This document shows positions 9,420 to 17,653 of a DNA stretch of 64,000 nucleotides, in pieces (the stretch's first letter is position 1; each line of letters opens with the position of its first letter). The position numbers and the translations under genes were made by a program. The stretch comes from Sphingomonas sp. IC-56 (GTDB lineage: Bacteria; Pseudomonadota; Alphaproteobacteria; Sphingomonadales; Sphingomonadaceae), in contig NZ_JAJNDV010000004.1 of assembly GCF_021043375.1 (NCBI RefSeq), positions 186,001-250,000 of the forward strand. The letters run 5' to 3'. The notes under the pieces were generated by a model. That model was not told the origin of the DNA. It saw nothing but the letters and a program-made list of their open reading frames with translations, and made no database searches.

Positions 9420-10387
9420 GCCCCAGTGATCACCAGCGGATCGCCCCGCATTTCCGGCCGAATATTGGCGTCGAACCAGTCCGCCACCGGCTTGAGCGCC
9501 GGATGCTTCAGATCGCGCTCCAGATAACCCCATACGCGCGGGCAGAGCGCGGCATAGCGTGGCTTACCGTCACGCTTCCACAGCCGCGTGAAGATGCCGA
9601 CGATCTTGGCATTCCGCTGCGCGCCGAGCACATGATAGGCCACGTCGAACGCGCCGCCGACGCCGGTGACACGCTTGTACCGGTCCAGCATCGCCGTTTC
9701 GAGCGCGGCCGGAACGTCGCGGCGTGCATCCTGGAGCAGCGAGACGAGATCATAAGCCGGATGCCCCGCCAGCGCATCCTGGAAGTCGAGCAGCCCCAGG
9801 CTCTCGCTGCCGCCGATCAGCATGATGTTTTCGGCATGATAGTCGCGCAGCACGGTCACCGGCGCGTGTTCCAGCACCGGGGCAAGCACCGCGTCCCACG
9901 CATCGGCATAGCCCTGGGCATCGACTTCCAGCCCCATCGCCGGGCAATACCATTCCGGGAGCAGCGCCGCTTCGCGCTGGTACACCGCCTGGTCATAGAG
10001 CGGGACGTCTGCCGGGGCTTGTGCCGCAAGGCGGATCAGCAGGTCGACTGCCGCTTCGTACAGCCGCAACTCGCTTTCGGGCGCGGCTTCCACCGTCTCC
10101 TTCAGCCGCGCGTCGCCGAAGTCCTCGATCAGCACCAGCCCCTGATCTAGGTCCTGGTGCAGGATGCGTGGCGCCGCAAAGCCCCGTCCGGTCAGCCACT
10201 CTGCGATGGCGATGAAAGGCCGCGGGTCCTCATGCGGGGGCGGCGCGTCCATCAGGATCGCGGTGCGGTCATGCTCCACGGCACGGAAGTAGCGGCGGAA
10301 CGAAGCGTCGCCGGCCACAGGCCGGATTTCGGCTGCGCCCCATCCGGCGGCAATCAGAAAATCAAGCGCGCCTTCGGGCGGATTCAT
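9416..10387 (-). CDS. amgK: Anomeric N-acetylmuramate / N-acetylglucosamine kinase (AmgK-like phosphotransferase)
   Basis: A 323-residue APH-fold kinase. It carries the glycine-poor N-lobe (GDASFRRYFR), ILMDAPPPHEDPRPF, the catalytic loop VLRDYHAENIML (Asp/His/Asn) and the metal motif LGLLDFQDALAGHPAYDL. AmgK phosphorylates salvaged MurNAc at C1 for MurU. The start is ATG at 10387, overlapping the tsaE stop as ATGA; longer in-frame versions read into tsaE. The stop overlaps murU in the same way, so TsaE, AmgK and MurU should be translationally coupled. It is annotated in some genomes only as aminoglycoside phosphotransferase; drug resistance is unlikely in this context. Confidence 0.9.
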   Translation of the reverse strand: MNPPEGALDFLIAAGWGAAEIRPVAGDASFRRYFRAVEHDRTAILMDAPPPHEDPRPFIAIAEWLTGRGFAAPRILHQDLDQGLVLIEDFGDARLKETVEAAPESELRLYEAAVDLLIRLAAQAPADVPLYDQAVYQREAALLPEWYCPAMGLEVDAQGYADAWDAVLAPVLEHAPVTVLRDYHAENIMLIGGSESLGLLDFQDALAGHPAYDLVSLLQDARRDVPAALETAMLDRYKRVTGVGGAFDVAYHVLGAQRNAKIVGIFTRLWKRDGKPRYAALCPRVWGYLERDLKHPALKPVADWFDANIRPEMRGDPLVITGA

Positions 10388-10830
10388 GTCAACAGCCATC
10401 GGTCCTTCCATGCCGCCGGCACTCGCACTGTCAAGCACCGCGCGCCGTTCGGCGTCGGCTCCAGGGTCAACCACAGCGCGTCCTGCCAAAAGGCGTCGTC
10501 CAGACGTTCGGGCCATTCGACGATCAGCAGCGAATCGTGGCGCGCATCTTCCAGCCCCAGTTCCTCGGCTTCGTCAGCATCCTCGATGCGGTATAGGTCG
10601 ACATGCAGCACCGGCAGCCGGACCTCCGGCGGGTCATAGGGCTGGACGATCGCGAAGCTCGGGGACGGCGCTTCCTCCTCCAGCCCCAGGGCGGCAAGCA
10701 GCCCGCGGGCGATGCTGGTCTTGCCCGCGCCCAACGGCCCGGACAGCGCGATCACGTCGCCTGCCCGCACCAGCTGGGCAAGCCGTGCGCCAATCGCCAG
10801 CGTGTCCTCGACCGAGTGCAAGGTGATCAC
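10384..10830 (-). CDS. tsaE: tRNA threonylcarbamoyladenosine biosynthesis ATPase TsaE
   Basis: 148 residues, GTG start at 10830 overlapping the divL stop (GTGA). TsaE is the ATPase that works with TsaB/TsaD to place t6A37 on ANN-decoding tRNAs. The P-loop SGPLGAGKTS lies near residue 30; SPSFAIVQPY and HVDLYRIEDADEAEELGLED are the diagnostic following blocks, then LLIVEWPERL. It has full family length. Its position between divL and amgK is recurrent in alphaproteobacteria. MtaB (39082), which methylthiolates the same t6A base, lies elsewhere in this window. Confidence 0.95.
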   Translation of the reverse strand: MITLHSVEDTLAIGARLAQLVRAGDVIALSGPLGAGKTSIARGLLAALGLEEEAPSPSFAIVQPYDPPEVRLPVLHVDLYRIEDADEAEELGLEDARHDSLLIVEWPERLDDAFWQDALWLTLEPTPNGARCLTVRVPAAWKDRWLLT

Positions 10831-13163
10831 CGCGGCAGCTCCACCGTCACCAGCGTGCCCTCACCCGGTTCGGAGATCAGCTGGATGCGCCCGCCATGCG
10901 CTTCCACAAACTGCCTGGCGAGCGGCAGGCCGAGGCCCAGCGCGCGCTCGCCGTTGCGCGCGATCCCGTGCTGTCCGAAACTGTCGAACGCCTTTGCCGC
11001 AGCTTTGGCGCTCATGCCCGGGCCATTGTCCGACACGATGATCCGCGCCACCTTGTCGTTGCCGTCGAGGTGCAGCAGCACCCGTCCATCCTCCGGCGTA
11101 CCCGCCACCGCATGACGCAGCAGATGCTCGATCGCTTGGCGTAGCCGGCGCGGATCGCCGGTCACCCGGCCCGCACTGCCCGCATCCTCCACCACCAATT
11201 CGATCCGCTTGTCCTTGGCCAAGGGCGCAATCGCCTCTGCCGCGCTGTTGGCGGTAAGCTCCAGGTCTACGGCCTCGCGCTCCAGCGGCATGCCCTCGCT
11301 TTGTGTCAGGTCGAGGACGTCGTCGATCAGGTTACCCAGGCGATCGACCGAAGTCAGGATCGCCTCGGTATATTCCTTCGCGCTCTTGGTCAGCTTGCCG
11401 GCAAAGCCGCCATGTAGCATCTCCGAAAACCCCTTGATCGAGGTCAGCGGGGTTCGCAGCTCATAGCTCATATTGGCGACAAACGCGGTCTTCACGCGAT
11501 CCGCTGCCTCCAATGCAACATTGCGGTCGCGCAGTGCACTCTCGGCGCGGTGGTGATCGGTGGTGTCGAGCATCGTCACCAGCGCGTTGCCGTCGGGAAG
11601 CGGTACGGCGGTGATGTCGAAATGCCGTCCATCGGCAAAGGCGATGCTGGAGCCCCGCTGCTGGCGGTCCTTGGCGGCGATGCGGATCAGGTCGCCCAGC
11701 ACCTCGGCCCGATTGGGATTGGCAAGCTTGGGTCCGACCGCCTTTACCAGGTTCGGGATCTGGGGATGCCCATCGAGAAACTGGTCCTCGAAGCCCCAGA
11801 CCTGGCGGAACTTGCGGTTCCACAGCTGCAAGCGTCCCTTGCTGAACACCGCCACCGCTTCGGCCAAGCTTTCCAGCGTGGCGGTGCGCACCTGCTGCAT
11901 CTCGCCATGCTCGCGCTGCAACTCGAACTGCTGGGTGCGATCCTCGAACAACAGCAGCAGGCCGCCTTCGGGAAGGGGCTGCGCCACCACGCGTAGGTGC
12001 GTGCCCCCCACGCTCCACGTTTCCTCCACCGCCTCAGGCGCGGTGAACCATTCGCGCCGCTCTGCCTTCCAACTGGGAAAATCGCGCACATCGGGAAGCC
12101 GGTTCACTTCGCGCATCCGCTCCAGCACGCGGTCGAACTCGGGCCGGTCGGCCAGCCATTCGTTCTTCATCGCGAACATGCGGCGGAACGCCTGGTTGCA
12201 GAACACCAGCCCGCGATCCGACCCGAACTGGGCCACGCCGCCCGATACCCGGTCCAGCATCGCGCGCTGCGCCTCGCCAAAGCGCTTCAGCCCGACCCGC
12301 GCCTGCTCCAGTTCCTCGGTGTCGACGGCAAAGCCGGCCACGCCGCCGGTCGGCAGCGGAACGTCGTGCAGGCGCAGCATGCGCCGCGCACCGCTCAGCG
12401 TCGCCGGCATCGCCGCGACCTGCGGCTCGCCGGTGTCGCGCGCGATCGCGGCATTGGCCAGCGGTCCGCCAAGCCCACCGCCCTCGACCAGTTCCAGCCC
12501 GCGAGCGACCACGTCCTCGCCATCCTTGCCCTCGACGGCCCGGACATAGGCCGTGTTCACCATCAACAGCCGCAGATCGGGTCCACGATACCACATCGGC
12601 ATGGGCGCGGCCTCGATCAGCGCGGTCAGCGCGTCGAACGCGACATGCAGCTGGTCGGTGTCGCGCTTCAGCTGTGCGATCTCCTGCTCGCTTTCCGTCG
12701 CGTCCAGGAACCACAGCAGCGCGCCGCCTGGCGCCCCCAAAGCCTCGGGCGCGCGTTCGCCCACCACCAGCAGCGCCCGCTCACCGCCCTGGGGGCGCAG
12801 CGTCATCCGGAAAGGGCGCCCCGCCTTCTGGGCTGCCATCACCTGGCGGGCGAGCAGTTCGGCGTCTTCCGCGGCGATTCCTGCGCCGTCCTGGGAAAGG
12901 TCAGCCAGCTCCCCGGGTACGCGGTCCAGCCCCAGCCACTCTGCCAGCCGCCGCGACAACGCCACTTCGCCATCGGCACGCACCAGAAGCGCTTGGCTCG
13001 GACCCGCCGCGACCAGCGCGGACAGATAGGCATTTTCATCGGTCAAGCTTCGGGCGGTTGCCCGCGCCCGCAGTCCGGCGAACAACGTCCACCCGCCCAG
13101 CAGCACCAGCAGGGCGACGATCGCCCCGGCCAGCACCGCGCCAGACTGTGAAACAAGGATCAA
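10827..13163 (-). CDS. divL: DivL-type PAS sensor pseudo-kinase with tyrosine in the H-box
   Basis: 778 residues, close to Caulobacter DivL (about 769). One N-terminal membrane segment (about 8-30), several PAS-like units (about 45-535), a DHp domain and a C-terminal HATPase domain. The phospho-acceptor motif reads NMSYELRTPLTSIKGF: Tyr567 (codon 11463-11465) replaces histidine, the hallmark of DivL, which steers the CckA kinase in the CtrA cell-cycle pathway instead of acting as a normal histidine kinase. G-boxes DNGPGM and GLGLPLAR are kept, but the N-box reads EHLLRHAV, with His where Asn normally holds Mg-ATP. The start is a TTG at 13163 with GGGAA upstream; a later start would remove the membrane helix. 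Confidence 0.9.
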   Translation of the reverse strand: MILVSQSGAVLAGAIVALLVLLGGWTLFAGLRARATARSLTDENAYLSALVAAGPSQALLVRADGEVALSRRLAEWLGLDRVPGELADLSQDGAGIAAEDAELLARQVMAAQKAGRPFRMTLRPQGGERALLVVGERAPEALGAPGGALLWFLDATESEQEIAQLKRDTDQLHVAFDALTALIEAAPMPMWYRGPDLRLLMVNTAYVRAVEGKDGEDVVARGLELVEGGGLGGPLANAAIARDTGEPQVAAMPATLSGARRMLRLHDVPLPTGGVAGFAVDTEELEQARVGLKRFGEAQRAMLDRVSGGVAQFGSDRGLVFCNQAFRRMFAMKNEWLADRPEFDRVLERMREVNRLPDVRDFPSWKAERREWFTAPEAVEETWSVGGTHLRVVAQPLPEGGLLLLFEDRTQQFELQREHGEMQQVRTATLESLAEAVAVFSKGRLQLWNRKFRQVWGFEDQFLDGHPQIPNLVKAVGPKLANPNRAEVLGDLIRIAAKDRQQRGSSIAFADGRHFDITAVPLPDGNALVTMLDTTDHHRAESALRDRNVALEAADRVKTAFVANMSYELRTPLTSIKGFSEMLHGGFAGKLTKSAKEYTEAILTSVDRLGNLIDDVLDLTQSEGMPLEREAVDLELTANSAAEAIAPLAKDKRIELVVEDAGSAGRVTGDPRRLRQAIEHLLRHAVAGTPEDGRVLLHLDGNDKVARIIVSDNGPGMSAKAAAKAFDSFGQHGIARNGERALGLGLPLARQFVEAHGGRIQLISEPGEGTLVTVELPR

Positions 13164-13254
13164 GCCGCGTTCCCGCGGCGATGCCGGACCACCATGGCCC
13201 TATCCTTAGGCAAAGCGGAGCGTCACGCAAAGCGCTTGCTGGCGCCGCCGCGCG

Positions 13255-13563
13255 TCAGCCCCGGTCGGAGCCACGCCCCTTGGGCTGGAAGCCGCCGCTG
13301 GCAGCTCCATGCCGTCGGTCTTTGCGACCAAAGACCCGCCGCAGCAGCGACGGGGGTGGTGCGCTGGCCTCGGGCGTTGCCAGCGGCCGGGCGGACGGCG
13401 CAGGTGCCGGCGGCGGGTCGATCGACAGATGCAGCATCAGCCGCCGCGTGGCATCATCGATCGGCGCCTCGTCGCCGGGCTCCAGTGCCGTCCGCAATAT
13501 CTCGGCGACGCGCTCGCGCGCCGACTCGCCCAATCGTCCGCCCTGCTCGTCCGATCTGGCCAT
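13255..13563 (-). CDS. Hypothetical protein, proline-rich, basic C-terminus
   Basis: 102 residues, no family recognised. The N-terminal half (about 1-50) is predicted helical and charged (ESARERVAEILRTALEPGDE); residues 50-70 are Pro/Ala-rich; the tail is basic (LLRRVFGRKDRRHG). The ATG at 13563 is one base after the TGA of the preceding small membrane protein, and divL starts 92 bases downstream, so the three may be one operon. The tight junction is the main support for this being a real gene. Confidence 0.55.
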   Translation of the reverse strand: MARSDEQGGRLGESARERVAEILRTALEPGDEAPIDDATRRLMLHLSIDPPPAPAPSARPLATPEASAPPPSLLRRVFGRKDRRHGAASGGFQPKGRGSDRG

Positions 13564-13564
13564 G

Positions 13565-13798
13565 TCAGCGGCTGGCCCGGGCGGTGCCGCCGCCGGCTCC
13601 AGCCGCCGCTATTGAGAGGCCCAACGTTTCAGGGGCCGCCCCGCTGGCCCGCTCGCCCCAGTCGGTCATGCGCGGCTGCTTGTAGAAGTGGAACGATCCC
13701 GACTCGACATAGTTGGCCAGGCCGACCCCAGCCGCCCCGCCGCAAGCGCACACGGCGACTGCTCCAATGACGAGTCTGGCAATCAGCACACGCAGCAT
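13565..13798 (-). CDS. Small predicted secreted or membrane protein
   Basis: 77 residues from ATG at 13798 (MLRVLIARLVIGAVAVCACG). The N-terminus is a hydrophobic helix of about 20 residues with small residues and two Cys, resembling a signal or lipoprotein-like leader. The rest (NYVESGSFHFYKQPRMTDWG) is polar. No known domain. It sits 97 bases downstream of the ahcY terminator and 1 base upstream of the next small gene. Longer in-frame starts would read back through that terminator, so I reject them. Confidence 0.6.
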   Translation of the reverse strand: MLRVLIARLVIGAVAVCACGGAAGVGLANYVESGSFHFYKQPRMTDWGERASGAAPETLGLSIAAAGAGGGTARASR

Positions 13799-13894
13799 GT
13801 CGATGCTCCCACTTACCGGAATAACGTGGGTTGGGAGGGTGCGTTCCGGACGGATTTGCCAGACATGGTTACCGGCGCGGGCAAAGCCGCCCAA

Positions 13895-13928
13895 TGCAAA
13901 AGGCCGCACCCCTTGCGGGATGCGGCCT
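13895..13928 (-). terminator. Rho-independent terminator of ahcY
   Basis: On the minus strand AGGCCGCA and TGCGGCCT form an 8-bp stem, with an inner CCC/GGG extension over a short loop, directly followed by TTTT. It starts 27 bases after the ahcY stop. Confidence 0.85.
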
Positions 13929-13954
13929 CTCACCTCAGCCGGTTGGCGAGCCTT

Positions 13955-15349
13955 TTAGTAGCGGTAGTGATCCGGCTTGAACGGACCTTCCACCGGCACG
14001 CCGATATAGCTGGCCTGCTTCTCGCTCAGCTTCGTCAGCTTCACGCCAAGCTTCTCTAGGTGCAGCTCGGCGACCTTTTCGTCGAGATGCTTGGGCAGGA
14101 CATAGACGTCGTTCTTATACTGCTCGGACTTGGTGAACAGTTCGATCTGCGCCAGCGTCTGGTTGGTGAACGATGCCGACATCACGAACGACGGGTGGCC
14201 GGTCGCGTTGCCCAGGTTCACCAGGCGGCCCTTGGACAGGATGATGATCTGCTTGCCGTCCGGGAACTCGACCAGGTCGACCTGCGGCTTCACTTCGGTC
14301 CACTTGTAGTTGGACAGGCCGGCGATCTGGATCTCGCTGTCGAAGTGGCCGATGTTGCACACGATCGCCATGTTCTTCATGCCGGCCATGTGCTCGGCAG
14401 TAATGACGTCGGCGTTGCCCGTGGCGGTGACGAAGATGTCGGCGCGAGTCACGGCCTCTTCCATCGTCACGACTTCATAGCCTTCCATCGCCGCCTGCAG
14501 CGCGCAGATCGGATCAATTTCAGTCACCAGCACGCGTGCGCCGCCGTTGCGCAGCGACGCGGCCGAGCCCTTGCCCACGTCGCCGAAGCCGGCGACCGCG
14601 GCGACCTTGCCGGCGAGCATCACGTCGGTGCCGCGACGGATCGCGTCGACCAGCGATTCCTTGCAGCCATACAGATTGTCGAACTTCGACTTGGTGACGC
14701 TGTCGTTCACGTTGATCGCCGGGAAGGGCAGCTCGCCCTTCTTCGCGATGTGATACAGGCGGTGAACGCCGGTGGTCGTCTCTTCCGACACGCCCTTGAT
14801 GTTCTTGACGGTCTCGGTGAGGTAGCCGGGCTTGCGCGCGATGAATTCCTTTACGGCGCGCTGCATCTCGACTTCTTCGTCATTCTCGGGCTCGCCGAAC
14901 GACTGGCCGGCCTCGAGCTTGGCACCCCACAGCGCGAACATCGTCGCGTCGCCGCCATCGTCCAGGATCATGTTGCAGGTCTCGTCACCCCAATCGAAGA
15001 TCGAGCCGACATAGTCCCAATATTCGGCCAGGCTCTCACCCTTGATGGCGAACACCGGCACGCCCGACGCGGCGATCGCGGCGGCGGCGTGGTCCTGGGT
15101 CGAATAGATGTTGCAGGTCGCCCAGCGGACGTCCGCGCCGAGCGCGGTCAGCGTCTCGATCAGCACCGCGGTCTGGATGGTCATGTGCAGCGAGCCGGTG
15201 ATGCGCGCGCCCTTCAGCGGCTGCGACGCACCGAACTCCTGGCGCAGCGCCATCAGGCCCGGCATCTCAGTCTCGGCGATGTTGATCTCCGCGCGGCCGA
15301 AATCGGCGAGTGCGATGTCCTTGATGACGTAGTCTTGCTTGGTAGCCAC
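13955..15349 (-). CDS. ahcY: Adenosylhomocysteinase (S-adenosyl-L-homocysteine hydrolase)
   Basis: 464 residues. AhcY splits S-adenosylhomocysteine into adenosine and homocysteine, removing the product inhibitor of all SAM-dependent methylations. It carries [15 protein letters not shown], the NAD-binding Rossmann glycine motif [12 protein letters not shown], the substrate-binding [15 protein letters not shown] and the C-terminal KPDHYRY, whose Lys/Tyr reach into the partner subunit's NAD site. The start is the GTG at 15349 ([11 protein letters not shown]), with GGAGAC 8 bases upstream; the open frame extends upstream without homology. A perfect 22-bp palindrome 91 bases upstream suggests repressor control. 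Confidence 0.96.
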   Translation of the reverse strand: MATKQDYVIKDIALADFGRAEINIAETEMPGLMALRQEFGASQPLKGARITGSLHMTIQTAVLIETLTALGADVRWATCNIYSTQDHAAAAIAASGVPVFAIKGESLAEYWDYVGSIFDWGDETCNMILDDGGDATMFALWGAKLEAGQSFGEPENDEEVEMQRAVKEFIARKPGYLTETVKNIKGVSEETTTGVHRLYHIAKKGELPFPAINVNDSVTKSKFDNLYGCKESLVDAIRRGTDVMLAGKVAAVAGFGDVGKGSAASLRNGGARVLVTEIDPICALQAAMEGYEVVTMEEAVTRADIFVTATGNADVITAEHMAGMKNMAIVCNIGHFDSEIQIAGLSNYKWTEVKPQVDLVEFPDGKQIIILSKGRLVNLGNATGHPSFVMSASFTNQTLAQIELFTKSEQYKNDVYVLPKHLDEKVAELHLEKLGVKLTKLSEKQASYIGVPVEGPFKPDHYRY

Positions 15350-15439
15350 GAATGGGTCTCCACGATTGAATCGGATGCGCGCCGGAAGACCGGCGGCGAT
15401 GGGCTGCGCCCTACTCTCCCACCGCTTCCTTCGCAAGCT

Positions 15440-15461
15440 CATATAAAGATATCTTTATATG
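15440..15461. promoter_or_regulatory. Perfect 22-bp palindromic operator upstream of ahcY
   Basis: CATATAAAGAT is followed at once by its exact reverse complement ATCTTTATATG. This AT-rich block stands out in a GC-rich intergenic region, 91 bases before the ahcY start. Its size and symmetry fit a dimeric winged-helix (ArsR-type) repressor site; ArsR-family SAH/SAM-responsive regulators of methionine-cycle genes exist in proteobacteria (family knowledge). The identity of the regulator is inference, and no such gene is in this window. The divergent gene at 15560 lies 98 bases on the other side. Confidence 0.7.
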
Positions 15462-15559
15462 CCGCGCAGCAGTCACTGGTGGATTGGCAAACCCGCATCG
15501 CCGTCGCAGCATGGGTTCGGAGCGGCGCGAGCCGACCGGATTACAGGGAGGCAGTTTAC

Positions 15560-16000
15560 ATGAACAAGGTCCTGCTGGCGCTGGCCGCGCTTTCGATAAC
15601 CGCTGCGGCGCCCGCGCCCGATGGCGACGTCACGGTTACGGTCACGGGTGTCAAGGCAAAGGGCGGCACGCTGCGGGTCGGCCTGTATACCGAGCCGACC
15701 TTTCTGCGCGCCGCGCCGCCGCACATGACAAGCGCGCCGGTATCGGCTGCCGGAGACGTCACAGTCACCTTCCACGGTGTCCCCAAGGGCGACTATGCCG
15801 CCACCGCCCTGCACGACGCGGACAACGACAATCAGATCACGATGGGTACCGACGGCCGCATGGCAGAAGGCACTGCCTTGTCGCGTTCCGAGGAATTGAA
15901 AGGCATGCCCACCTTCGACGCCGCCAAGATCGCCGTGCCTGCATCCGGCGCGTCGATCCGCATCGCGATGAGCTATCCGGAAGACCGCACCGGCTGGTGA
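15560..16000 (+). CDS. DUF2141 domain periplasmic protein
   Basis: 146 residues. The N-terminal signal peptide MNKVLLALAALSITAAAPAP is followed by a beta-rich DUF2141 domain with VTVTVTGVKAKGGTLRVGLY, the block FHGVPKGDYAATALHDADND (a Ca-binding-like Asp/Asn turn) and FDAAKIAVPASGASIRIAMSY. The ATG at 15560 has GGGAG 11 bases upstream. The function of DUF2141 proteins is unknown; the sandwich fold and signal peptide suggest an exported structural or binding protein. It is divergent from ahcY. Confidence 0.85.
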   Translation: MNKVLLALAALSITAAAPAPDGDVTVTVTGVKAKGGTLRVGLYTEPTFLRAAPPHMTSAPVSAAGDVTVTFHGVPKGDYAATALHDADNDNQITMGTDGRMAEGTALSRSEELKGMPTFDAAKIAVPASGASIRIAMSYPEDRTGW

Positions 16001-16004
16001 GCCC

Positions 16005-16448
16005 CTATCCGGCGGCGAGCAGCGTGGTCGTCGCCGGATCAGCTTCGCCGCCGCAGAGTGCGTCCAGTGCGTCTGCGAACAGCGGCTCGTTCGGGACGGC
16101 GCGCGCGAACAGCGTCATGCACGAGCGGAACTTCAGGTCGTCAGGATAGCCGAACAACGCGGCAGCCGCCACGCCGCTGCCGATCGCGGCCGCCGTGGAT
16201 TCGCGCAGCCTCACGCCAAGCACCGGGTGCGCCGCATAGGCCCGGGCCTCCTCCAAAGACCCAATGGCGTAGAAACGCGCGGCCTCGCTTCGACCCAGCC
16301 CGGCTAGTTGCGGAAACACGAACCACATCCAGTGGCTGCGCTTGCGGCCCGCCTTCAGCTCGGCCAGCGCTGCCGGGTAGGCACCCGCGTGCGCCTGGAT
16401 GAACCGATCGAGCTGGAAGTCCGCCAACCTCAGGCCCGGCCGGTGCAA
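16005..16448 (-). CDS. DUF1810 domain protein
   Basis: About 140-147 residues. The family blocks are clear: DFQLDRFIQAHAGAY, GRKRSHWMWFVFPQLAGLG, the run EEARAYAAHPVLGVRL, and FGYPDDLKFRSCMTLFA. The function of the family is not established. The start is uncertain: a TTG at 16448 overlaps the algH stop by 19 bases, and another TTG at 16427 follows that stop directly; both leave the domain whole. It lies downstream of algH and is probably co-transcribed. Confidence 0.88.
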   Translation of the reverse strand: MHRPGLRLADFQLDRFIQAHAGAYPAALAELKAGRKRSHWMWFVFPQLAGLGRSEAARFYAIGSLEEARAYAAHPVLGVRLRESTAAAIGSGVAAAALFGYPDDLKFRSCMTLFARAVPNEPLFADALDALCGGEADPATTTLLAAG

Positions 16449-16990
16449 TTGGCCAGCAGCCGGGGATCTACGCCGGCGCTGACAAAGCCCTCTTCCCAGC
16501 GCTCCTCCGCTGCGACATCGTACATCAGCCGCGGGTCGCCTGCCGTGCTGAACCAGCCATGCCGGCTCATCTCCGCGTCAAGCTGCCCTTCGCCCCAGCC
16601 GGCATAGCCCAGCGCCACCAGCCAGTGCCGCGGCCCCTTGCCCTCGGCGATCGCCCGCAGCACGTCGACGGTTCCAGACAGCGCCCAGCGCCCGCCGACA
16701 TCCACCGTGTCCTGCCCGCTCCAGTCGGTGGAGTGCAGGACGAAACCACGGCGCGGCTCCACCGGGCCGCCGAGATGCACTGCCGCATCCGGCGCATCGC
16801 CGGGATCGATCTCGAACTGGCGCAGCAATTCATGCAGCCCCAGCCCTTCAATCGTCTCGCCGATGCCGATGCCAAGCGCTCCGTCCTCGTCATGCGCGCA
16901 CATCGCAATCACGGCCCGTTCGAACCGGGAATCGCCGATCCCGGGCATGGCGAGCAGAAACTGTCCGGTGAGAAAAGGCGTCGACTCCAT
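16430..16990 (-). CDS. YqgE/AlgH family protein
   Basis: 186 residues of the YqgE/AlgH family (UPF0301), named from alginate regulation in Pseudomonas but of unknown biochemical role. Family signatures seen: FLTGQFLLAMPGIGDSRFERAV, HDEDGALGIGIG, HLGGPVEPRRGFVLHS and LVALGYAGWGEGQLDAE. Full length, ATG start at 16990. It reads divergently from the peroxiredoxin gene and is followed by DUF1810. Confidence 0.92.
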   Translation of the reverse strand: MESTPFLTGQFLLAMPGIGDSRFERAVIAMCAHDEDGALGIGIGETIEGLGLHELLRQFEIDPGDAPDAAVHLGGPVEPRRGFVLHSTDWSGQDTVDVGGRWALSGTVDVLRAIAEGKGPRHWLVALGYAGWGEGQLDAEMSRHGWFSTAGDPRLMYDVAAEERWEEGFVSAGVDPRLLANCTGRA

Positions 16991-17097
16991 CGCCTTTCAA
17001 CTTACCGCTTTCCGATTTGCTCCGCCAACCCCCGCTGCGGCTTGCTGCTTCCCACCCGCTCGCCTACCCCAAGGCCAACCAACACCAGGAGAGTTTC

Positions 17098-17580
17098 ATG
17101 TCCGTTCAGATCGGCGATCGCATTCCCGCTGCCAGTTTCGTCAAGGTGACCGAGAATGGCCCTGAGCAGATCAGCTCGGACGAATTCTTCGCCGGCCGCC
17201 GTGTCGCGCTCTTCTCGGTGCCGGGCGCCTTCACGCCCACCTGCTCGGCGCGCCATCTGCCCGGCTTTGTGGAAAAGGCCGACGAGCTGAAGGCGAAGGG
17301 CGTGGACGAAGTCGCCTGCACCGCTGCCAACGACGCCTTTGTCATGGACGCGTGGGGCAAGGCGTCGGGCGTAGAGGGCAAGGTGACCATGCTCGCCGAT
17401 GGCAATGGCACGTTTCCCAAGGCGATGGGGCTGGAAATGGATGGCTCAGCCTATGGCATGGGTACCCGCGGCCAGCGCTTCTCCATGCTCGTCAACGACG
17501 GCGTAATCGAGCAACTTCATGTCGAGGCGCCGGGCCAATTCGAAGTCAGCTCGGCCGACTATCTGCTCGCCCGCCTGTAA
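17098..17580 (+). CDS. Peroxiredoxin (Prx5 type)
   Basis: 160 residues. Reduces H2O2 and organic peroxides with thiol electrons in the cytoplasm. The peroxidatic Cys49 sits in VPGAFTPTCSARHLPGF, the Prx5 signature; Cys74 in EVACTAAND is a possible resolving cysteine. RGQRFSMLVNDGVIEQLHVE completes the fold. The ATG at 17098 has AGGAGAG upstream. Likely electron donors are glutaredoxin or thioredoxin (trxA lies at 1849), but the sequence does not decide this. Confidence 0.93.
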   Translation: MSVQIGDRIPAASFVKVTENGPEQISSDEFFAGRRVALFSVPGAFTPTCSARHLPGFVEKADELKAKGVDEVACTAANDAFVMDAWGKASGVEGKVTMLADGNGTFPKAMGLEMDGSAYGMGTRGQRFSMLVNDGVIEQLHVEAPGQFEVSSADYLLARL

Positions 17581-17589
17581 AACGGTTTC

Positions 17590-17625
17590 GTTGCAGGAAC
17601 TGCCGCACTGCAACGCGAGTTGCAG
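17590..17625 (+). promoter_or_regulatory. Mutually exclusive hairpins between peroxiredoxin and the next small gene
   Basis: Three 7-base blocks alternate: GTTGCAG (17590-17596), CTGCAAC (17608-17614), GTTGCAG (17619-17625). The middle block can pair with either neighbour, giving two competing stem-loops, 10 bases after the peroxiredoxin stop and 28 before the next ATG. It could be an attenuator-like switch or just an mRNA processing hairpin. Confidence 0.45.
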
Positions 17626-17653
17626 ACGCGCACGATTTCAAGGGAGACAGGTC

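Noticed and set aside
9416..10387. Aminoglycoside resistance phosphotransferase
   Set aside because: The fold is APH-like, but the coupled MurU-type gene and recurrent tsaE context fit AmgK; no resistance-gene setting.
14060..15559. Long open frame on the plus strand running through ahcY into the DUF2141 gene
   Set aside because: It is antisense to the whole of ahcY and is open only because of GC-rich codon bias; the real gene begins at the signal peptide at 15560.
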